From contig OY759265.1 of assembly GCA_963662155.1 (NCBI GenBank), positions 45,207,406 through 45,271,405 of the forward strand: a stretch of DNA of 64,000 nucleotides, in the 5' to 3' direction. The translations under genes and the position numbers were made by a program. Shown piece after piece: positions 56,520 to 64,000 of the stretch (position 1 is the first letter of the stretch; each line of letters starts with the position of its first letter). The stretch comes from Lamellibrachia columna. Taxonomy: Eukaryota > Annelida > Polychaeta > Sabellida > Siboglinidae. The notes beneath the pieces are model-generated. The model was given only the letters and a program-made list of their open reading frames with translations. It ran no database searches and had not been told where the DNA came from.

Positions 56520-59500
56520 CAGCAGCGTTTGGATTGAGATTCAAGATTTTATATCGTTACATTTTTTCTTTGAGTTTCTTGTCACTATCCTACATGGAAG
56601 CTTACATGCGATAATTTTCTATTTTAATGGTTAGGAGAAAATCCAGCACATAATTTGTACATTTCTTATGTGTAATTTCAAGATGACTTTGTCTGCCCTC
56701 TTAATCATTATGCTCAGGAGGTTGCCCTTCACCAGATGGCGAAGACGTAATTTACGTGCAGGAGAACTGCGCACTTAAAATCATGTTCATGTGGTGCGGT
56801 TGAACGCACCCAGTGGCCTTCCACCGCTAACAAATAGATTCAATGTTCATTGCTGTTATTTAGTGACGCCCCAATCGGCCTTGTCAACCATGGAACGTGT
56901 AGAATATAACAGAAGTAAAGTAAAGAAAATGTCAACATTGGATATTTGAATTTTCTACTCGCAATGTTGTCTGAAGTTACTGATGTGTGATTGCTCGCAC
57001 GAGTGTTACACATGAACCAAGTGTGTTGGCTCTGGTCAATTCATCCTGAGGTGAATGGTGAAATTGAGTCGTAGTTATTGGCGACGGCTACGTCATCGCC
57101 ATATAGAATGATTTGTGATTGGCTTGCTGCACGAGAAAGGTGATTAGTGAACACTGAAAAGTAATGGCTGTAGGAATGAGTCTTTATGTATGCACCATAG
57201 CACCGTGCAGGTCACGAGGGAAACAACGTTGTTGATGAGTCAAAACAATGGAAGTCCATTTTGATCTTCAACACGTGGTTGGTTGGATCTGTGTCTGTTA
57301 CGCTGACTTCTATCACACGAAAATGGACTTCAATTGTTCTGATCCTTCAACAACAGATCTGTCGAGGAAGCAAAACAATAAACATCCAGTTCCGTGTGCT
57401 AGAAGTTGCAGATCAAAATGGACTTCCACTGTTCTGACACTTCAACAGCGAAAATCAATCTAGATACATTTCCACCGCTCCGAACGAACACGCTGAATCA
57501 CTTCAGAGCATCACATGTGGACCGAACATCAGAACATTTCTGAATATAAGTAGTATAAATAAATTATCAGCACTATCGAATGTCTTATTCAAGTCTAGAA
57601 ACAGATTACGTTTCCTTTGTTCCTCTCGAATTCCTGTTTGTTTTGATCACACATACAGGTCAAATCCCAAACAGTAGACACAAGTCCGCGTAGCTGCCAA
57701 TACTGTAATCTATCCTTTTGTAGTTTCATTTTAGATACCACCGGACATATGTTATGGATACATTGCTCCCAACACCAGCAGCGTCTCCTTCTTTCAAAGT
57801 GGCACAACTCTCAATTGTTCCACTCTCTCGGTACAACCATGTTTTATGATATATGCTAGTGACTGTGATATTGGTTTGGCGACCCGCTCTGCCAATCTGA
57901 TGTCATTTCTGCCAATGGCATAATCGTAATTATCTGGGAGAGTTATTTTTGCCACATTCCGACGTGATTTGAATAAACTTGAAGCCGGCAGGTAGCCCAA
58001 GTACATGAGTAATGCCACGGGTTGACAATACAAATGCCCAATTCGTCAAGACCACCGTTGTGATAAACGAATAAATTTCCCACGGTTGGTGACCAGTGCT
58101 GGCAGGGGACACTCCGCCGGACGTAAAACGACGGGGTTTATTTACATCGCCGTACGTTGAAGCGGTTACTCGCCGCAGTGGACGCGGACGAATAAATAAT
58201 TAATCTCGTTAATTTAGAGTCATGATTTAGGACGCAATTGTTGGCGAGCATCCAAGCGAATTATACCCGACCGACATAGACAACCGGACGTGGTCTGCTT
58301 GGGCCTGCCCACTGCTTGGGCCTGCCACTATTCACTATTGGTTCACGTGTTTACTAGTTGACGAAACATGCTTTTAAAAAAATACACTTCAGGAAGATAG
58401 TTGCTGCATGGGTTTCACATATAAGGGACCAGTTGATTTAAACTTTACACTTTTTGCTGTGCAGAGTCCCAGATGTTACTCGACTTATTCTCCTTGCTGC
58501 TAAACGTGGTCGTCTGTTTGCTTTGTGTCTTACGTTTATGAACTGCATTCCACATTCGAGATTTGCTTCGGCTGTACACACTGTCGCCACGTAATCGCAC
58601 GCGTCAACATGGGGCGCTGTGTTGTAAATACAAACGTAAACACCACAGGCCGAGTGGGCATACCCGCACACACATTTGCGAGTCTCTTAAAGATTTACGA
58701 ACTGATAAACAACTCCGTATTGTCTTAGGCACCTTTAGATGTTTGTTTCGTCGGATATTACCATTTGCGGTAACTTTTAAAGGTGCACACCGATACGACA
58801 TCTGAGCACAGGCCAGTAACATGCATGCATATTTATATATAATATGACGTAATTGCTCAATAATGCATGATTTGCTTAATCGGTCAATCTTGTGTTTCTA
58901 ATTGCGATTTTTGAGTTGAACACTCGAGAGCGGATCCTCATTATGTTGGCATTGCGTGTGCCTATGACCATTGACGAAACGTGTATTTGTTGATGCGTGT
59001 TTACACATTTTAATGCGATGATTGATCGCAAGACATGATGGACAGTGTTCGCACATTGTAGGCTTAGTGTTCTTCTTTTTGTCATCCGTCTTATTATTTT
59101 TGACACACAATAACATAAGATATCATAACAGGAGAAATATAATGCGTTTGTTGCACATAGTCCCACTTTGATAAGGATGATGTGTATAATTATGAAGCTG
59201 ACATTTTAATGCGAATAGCTTACCGCGTGTTTTGCTTCTGCTGTAACGATATTGTTATCAGAAGGACATGATGATACGCGGCTCCATCTGGCTATATAGA
59301 AATTCTTATTTGGGGGCCTTGTGGCTAGATGGAGGGGGTAGCAATTTCTCGTATACGGACGTCTTGCCACACCTTACCCTACCATCACCGCAACACTAAA
59401 GACACGTTAGACTGGCCCAAACCACCGGCACATGGATCAACTGAGAAACACCGAAAGGACATTACCTAGATGAAGAAGGAAAACGTCCGGAAAAAAAAGT

Positions 59501-60145
59501 ACAGGTGGAAATAAAGTAGAAAAAATAATAAAGTATAGTATTAAACTCAACAACCTGTCAATTGTAACTACTGGGTGGGTCCACTTTCAATTTTCATCGG
59601 ACTCCTTCGTGGACATAGAATCGACACAATTAATTTCCTCTGTAGGACCGTTTTCATAGACTCATTTAATAATAGCGACGGTTGTCGTTCGCATCAATGG
59701 GCCTATTATACCGATATCCATAATTATGGAGTTTCAAATGTCACACGCCTTCGTATTCCGTTCCGGTGACGTTTGTTGTGTGTCAGTGACACATCGGGAC
59801 GCATCAATATGTATGCAGCGATACGGAATTAACGGACGTTGTCACCGGACCGCGTCTGTCTTCGTTGACGGCGATGTTAAGTTACGGGCTATTGCCAACG
59901 CAAATTCGCGTTCCGCTTGACTGCACGCTTGCTACGAGCATCTTTTTTTCGCGTTTCGATGCGCATATGGTATACATGGTAATGATTATAATGCGATCAG
60001 TTATCTGTTTGAACGATGTAGTTAGTGTAGCATTGCAAAGAAGAAACGAAATGATAGTCCCTGAAGTCATTGATCTACCCGTCGGACTATTACAGTTGTG
60101 TTCCAGTTCTATTATGATTGTCAAATAATGGGCATAATCTACTGA

Positions 60146-60148
<3 letters not shown>
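56520..60148. other. Long non-coding stretch, no supported gene
   Basis: Mixed AT-rich DNA without a coding region that I can defend. Near 57248-57465 a roughly 30-bp segment with atggacttc and gttctgac occurs twice (57322-57345 and 57417-57440). Short frames at 57595-58112 and 58430-59166 show no domains. Confidence 0.45.
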
Positions 60149-60460
<312 letters not shown>

Positions 60461-61483
60461 ATTACCAGATACACTGGCACACAGCACACCACTGTCTGCA
60501 TCAGTAGCCAAACTCAAAACGTCGATCTCGGTCTGTGTGGCGCACTAGCACGTTAATGACGATCTCATTCTGTGTGGTGCACTGGTACGTTAACACATAG
60601 CGTTAATTTGCCACGTCAGTTTGGTAGCACCAAGTGACACTTGTTGACGTTTTCATTAATACTCGGCAAAAAAAATTTTATAATGCACATGTTAATGAAC
60701 TACCCATAAAAATACGGTTCCACGTCGACAAACGGTTAAACTCGACAATAGGTAAACTGGAGCGCTCCAAACAAATGTTTTATTAACCTAGTACGATCGA
60801 CCGACGGACCATTTCGATATTGATCAATCGCTTTGATTCTGTTACGTTTGTATAGTCCTCAACAACTGACCCAAGACACACCCAGTGTGTGGCTGCGATC
60901 AAAAGTCTCTGTTCCATCAGATCAACAAAGCAAGACGACTTAGTGTCGTGTTTGGCTGACTGTATTTGCATAAGATACCCTACCCCGTCTCTTGTAGGTG
61001 TTTGATATTGGAGAACAGGCTGATGCCGCGACAGTCAAACTTAAAAGGCCGGTGTTGGTGCAACGGTGTCAATAAAACGAGGCAGAAACTCACTCCATGC
61101 TAATACAATATCTACAACCGGATCCACAACGTTTTTGGCGTGATTACACATGTCCACATGAGTGATATGCTCCCCACTTTAACACGAGAACCAAATAACT
61201 GTTTCTGAATGTTACGAATTGTGTGACTAGATCATTTCATTCAATGCCGTTGTATCAATGGAACCGTCGGTATGAAAGCATGGCCAGCCAAAGCGGCGTA
61301 GAAGCAGTTGATTGTAGTTTATCTATACAGTGAACACGTCCTCGGTGCGCACCTGCAGGAATGTCTTCATTGCTGTGACACACGCCACCCGTACGACCAT
61401 TGCTCGCTTCGCGCTCTCATACACGACCGTGCCCGTGCCAGAGATCCCTCCCGCATGTCGTCACATACACCGCACCAAAACCA
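60461..61483. other. Unassigned DNA
   Basis: No supported gene. A short repeated phrase (gtgtggygcactrgyacgtt) occurs twice at 60535-60595. Confidence 0.45.
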
Positions 61484-61508
61484 TCGTCGTCGTCGTCGTC
61501 GTCGTCGT
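61484..61508. repeat. (CGT)8 trinucleotide repeat
   Basis: Perfect 25-bp tcg/gtc repeat. Confidence 0.93.
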
Positions 61509-61839
61509 GACTAACATGTCTACGGTAGTTGTTGAACATAAACAGTATTATTACCAGGCAACGACCAGGCTCCTAAAAGTATTTACTAGGCGACAAATGG
61601 CCAGGCAGAGTGATTAAGTGGATGAGTTCGACTAACGCAGTCGCTGCTAGGGCGTTGACAGGAACTGCGACGAAGCCGACAAGCGTAGTAAATTGCGTAC
61701 GCCTTACACTGCTCGTGGCCGACATGAAAAGAACCAATATGAATTAAACATTTAAATCCTGCCTGAGTAATGATAATGGCGAAGACTGTGACATTTATGA
61801 CGTTGATTGTGAAAACAGTATTTCGACACTTTTAGCAAA

Positions 61840-62045
61840 ACAATCTATAAAATTTTATAGAATATTCTATAGAATTTTAGCTGACATAGCTATAGAGTGT
61901 GTCGTTTTTATAGTTGTCCATACCATATTCTGCTATGCTCTGTAGAATTCTATAAAATGTTATACAAACCTATGGAGAATTGAAATAGACATAAACTATT
62001 TCTATAGAATCTACAAAGTTCTATAGAATGTTTATATAATTTTAT
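61840..62045. repeat. Cluster of ttctatagaa-type palindromes
   Basis: Repeated short palindromic words: ctataaaattttatag, gaatattctatagaatttt, gtagaattctata, tttctatagaatc and ttctatagaatg. AT-rich and non-coding. Confidence 0.75.
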
Positions 62046-64000
62046 GGATTTTTTTGCTCGACGTTATAAATATTACAATCTTTCTTTGTGGGCTGTTCTC
62101 ACAGTTTTCACAGGTGTCCGGCTAAGACGGACCGGACAATGGTCATTCGCTGTTGTGGACACGACAGTTAGCGCAGCCGTTACATTGTTACGTAACAAGC
62201 AGGATCTTCGTAACCTTTCGTTTCATTGTGTATCATCTAATCACTCACACGTACGAATACACACAGTGTTCACGGAAACACAAACGTGAACATAAAATTC
62301 GAGGTTAACACTAGCAGCTACGCATTAGTCAAATAGTTTTTTATCCTAATGTAGCCTTTAACATAATATGTAAACTGCATTCAACTAAACAGTTCTTAAA
62401 AAACACGGCAACAGAAAGAATCACAAAAAACGTAAACAAAATAATTGCATTCTACTACAGCGAAATGCCTACGTACGTTAAACCTGTTTGAAATGATCTT
62501 ATCTGAATGTGATCTGAAGATCCCACTGCAGTTGTTGTACGTGGGTGCATCACAGAAGCCGATCACGGCTATTAATGTGACGTTTGGGGCGTGCGCAGTG
62601 CAATTATGTATGTTTGAAGCAAACACAAGGGGAATATCTCTCCAAATCTATTTGCGAGCTTTGAAAATATATTCAGCAAAACTGAACTGAAAAGGAGACA
62701 TACACAATGATGAACAAACTCCGGAAACATAGTATCAAATCACCTCAGCTTTTACAGTGGTATCGTGTTGAAGAGCGGCTTGAATTGTAAGGATCAAAAC
62801 TATATTGAGAAAGAAGCTCACCGTAAATGCTACGACCAGCCTAACTGAAAATACTGGAATGCACGGAAACATGGTTGATGCATAAATTTGGAAATGTGAA
62901 ACGAGATGAGCGGACCGGTGTGGAAAGATGGAATGGCTGACGTCGGATGGCGCCATAGTGAAAGTTGTAGTAGGGCGCACCCGTCAGAAAAAGTGTTACT
63001 TATTAACGTAGAAGACACTATGAAGTGAAAAAGACGTTCTGAAGAGACCTTGATTGAAATGCTTCTGACCACAATTTCGGATAACATATTGCAACGTATC
63101 GGTACACCGTCACCATTGTGGTCGATATGTTCTATGGTGTTTTGTAGAGACCCATTCTGGATTAGCAGTGAACCAAAATAGTGCGCCATCTAGCGGGTCT
63201 GAGAAGGGCCCCGAATATTGGATGAGTTCGACTGCGACGGCTTACGGCGTGGAATTATGTGGGTCTAAAAGTAAAACTACAGGAGAACCCAACGTATTCA
63301 GGCACGAAGTCACGTGGGGGTCGGTGGGTCGTCCAATCCCCTTGGACCAAATTGAAATGTCAACGTTCGGGGTAGACACTGCAGGAGAACACGCTTGTTT
63401 GCAAGTGAAAACTATTCACAACTACTGAAGTCGAACTACAAAATTAAAGAAACTGGTTTACTTGCGAACGAGAGATAATGCTGTAGGGCTTAATGCTGCT
63501 TTCGTGATTAAATAGAACAGCGTCAATACAAGTTTCAACAGCCAATAAATTAGTTTGCTAAAGTGATGTCCAAATGAATGTCGTAATATTTTTTTTATAA
63601 AAAGACGATCGCCTAAAAATCTCATTATTGTTATAACGTCGCACACGCTGCCCAATTAATAGTCGTGATCATCTATAAACGCACCGACTGTGACCGAATC
63701 ACAATCACTGTCGTGTGTCAGAAAACACACCACTGCGCAATAAATTGGTAATGACCAGAATGTCGTCGTCACCCACCGGGCGTGGTGCCAATGAATCATA
63801 CACAGAGGCAGCAGGTGACATCTGATTAATGGGCAATTAATTATACATGTGCCGTTGAGACCAGGCAGAAAACCTGCTATGAAAGTAGCAGCGACGCATT
63901 TAGGCGTCACTACACCGATGTAGAAAATTATGTCTACGACACTTCAGGAAAGCAATGTCATTGAACGGCAGACCCTCGTCCTCCGCGACTACATTAACGT
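62046..64000. other. Right end of window, no supported gene
   Basis: Short open frames only, the longest at 62830-63189 on the minus strand and 63168-63428 on +. None has recognisable motifs or clear splice sites. Confidence 0.45.

Overview
The window is animal nuclear DNA. It has two-exon genes with GT-AG introns, long AT-rich non-coding stretches, many micro- and minisatellites, and at least eight retroelement copies (BEL/Pao, two Ty3/gypsy, CR1 with an SGNH-esterase ORF1, a second jockey-superfamily LINE and an RTE-like tail). Multi-copy lengsin-like genes together with these elements suggest an invertebrate, probably marine (amphioxus, echinoderm or lophotrochozoan type). I cannot name the species from sequence alone.

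The host theme is a locally duplicated family of lengsin-like proteins (glutamine synthetase type I fold, LGSN/GLULD1 family). Gene A has exon 1 at 2692-2863 and exon 2 at 15431-16614 (451 aa). Gene D has exon 1 at 37433-37604 and exon 2 at 45368-46554 (452 aa). Both are on + and splice in phase. Three decayed copies lie around them: 17962-18036; copy B, at 33367-33676 plus 36813-36861 and split by a gypsy element; and copy C at 42456-42613. Intronic and 3'-flanking sequence is duplicated too (14464-15430 with 32424-33366; 16615-17815 with 42614-43680 and 46555-47040). Gene A keeps the GS metal-ligand glutamates. Gene D has lysine at one of them (K208) and may be a pseudoenzyme, as vertebrate lengsin is thought to be.

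Layout: 1-2691, upstream DNA with a 33-bp coding-like minisatellite and a CCG repeat. 2692-16614, gene A; its 12.6-kb intron holds a MULE/ZSWIM-like inverted-repeat element, a possible foreign first exon, a P2X7-tail-like exon on the minus strand, a dispersed 0.4-kb repeat in two copies and a decayed Ty3/gypsy element. 16.6-27 kb, flanking remnants, a second dispersed repeat, a deleted CR1, a (TA)58 tract and a near-complete 5'-truncated CR1. 27.1-32.4 kb, a young BEL/Pao element with 256-bp LTRs differing at one base and a 5-bp target duplication; it lies in the intron-like DNA of copy B. 33.4-36.9 kb, copy B and its gypsy insertion. 37.1-46.6 kb, gene D, whose intron is full of LINE debris. 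47-52.6 kb, a THAP-like fragment, another CR1 remnant and a 0.8-kb 30-bp minisatellite. 52.6-54.0 kb, a GC-rich single-exon gene for a predicted N-acylated acidic protein. 54-64 kb, mostly non-coding with several satellites and a (TA)n hairpin region.

Nothing here forms an operon or a defence or secretion system. The main interest is the history of the lengsin cluster: duplication, conversion-like homogenisation, active-site change and dissection by nested transposons, with paralogous empty sites that date and orient the insertions.
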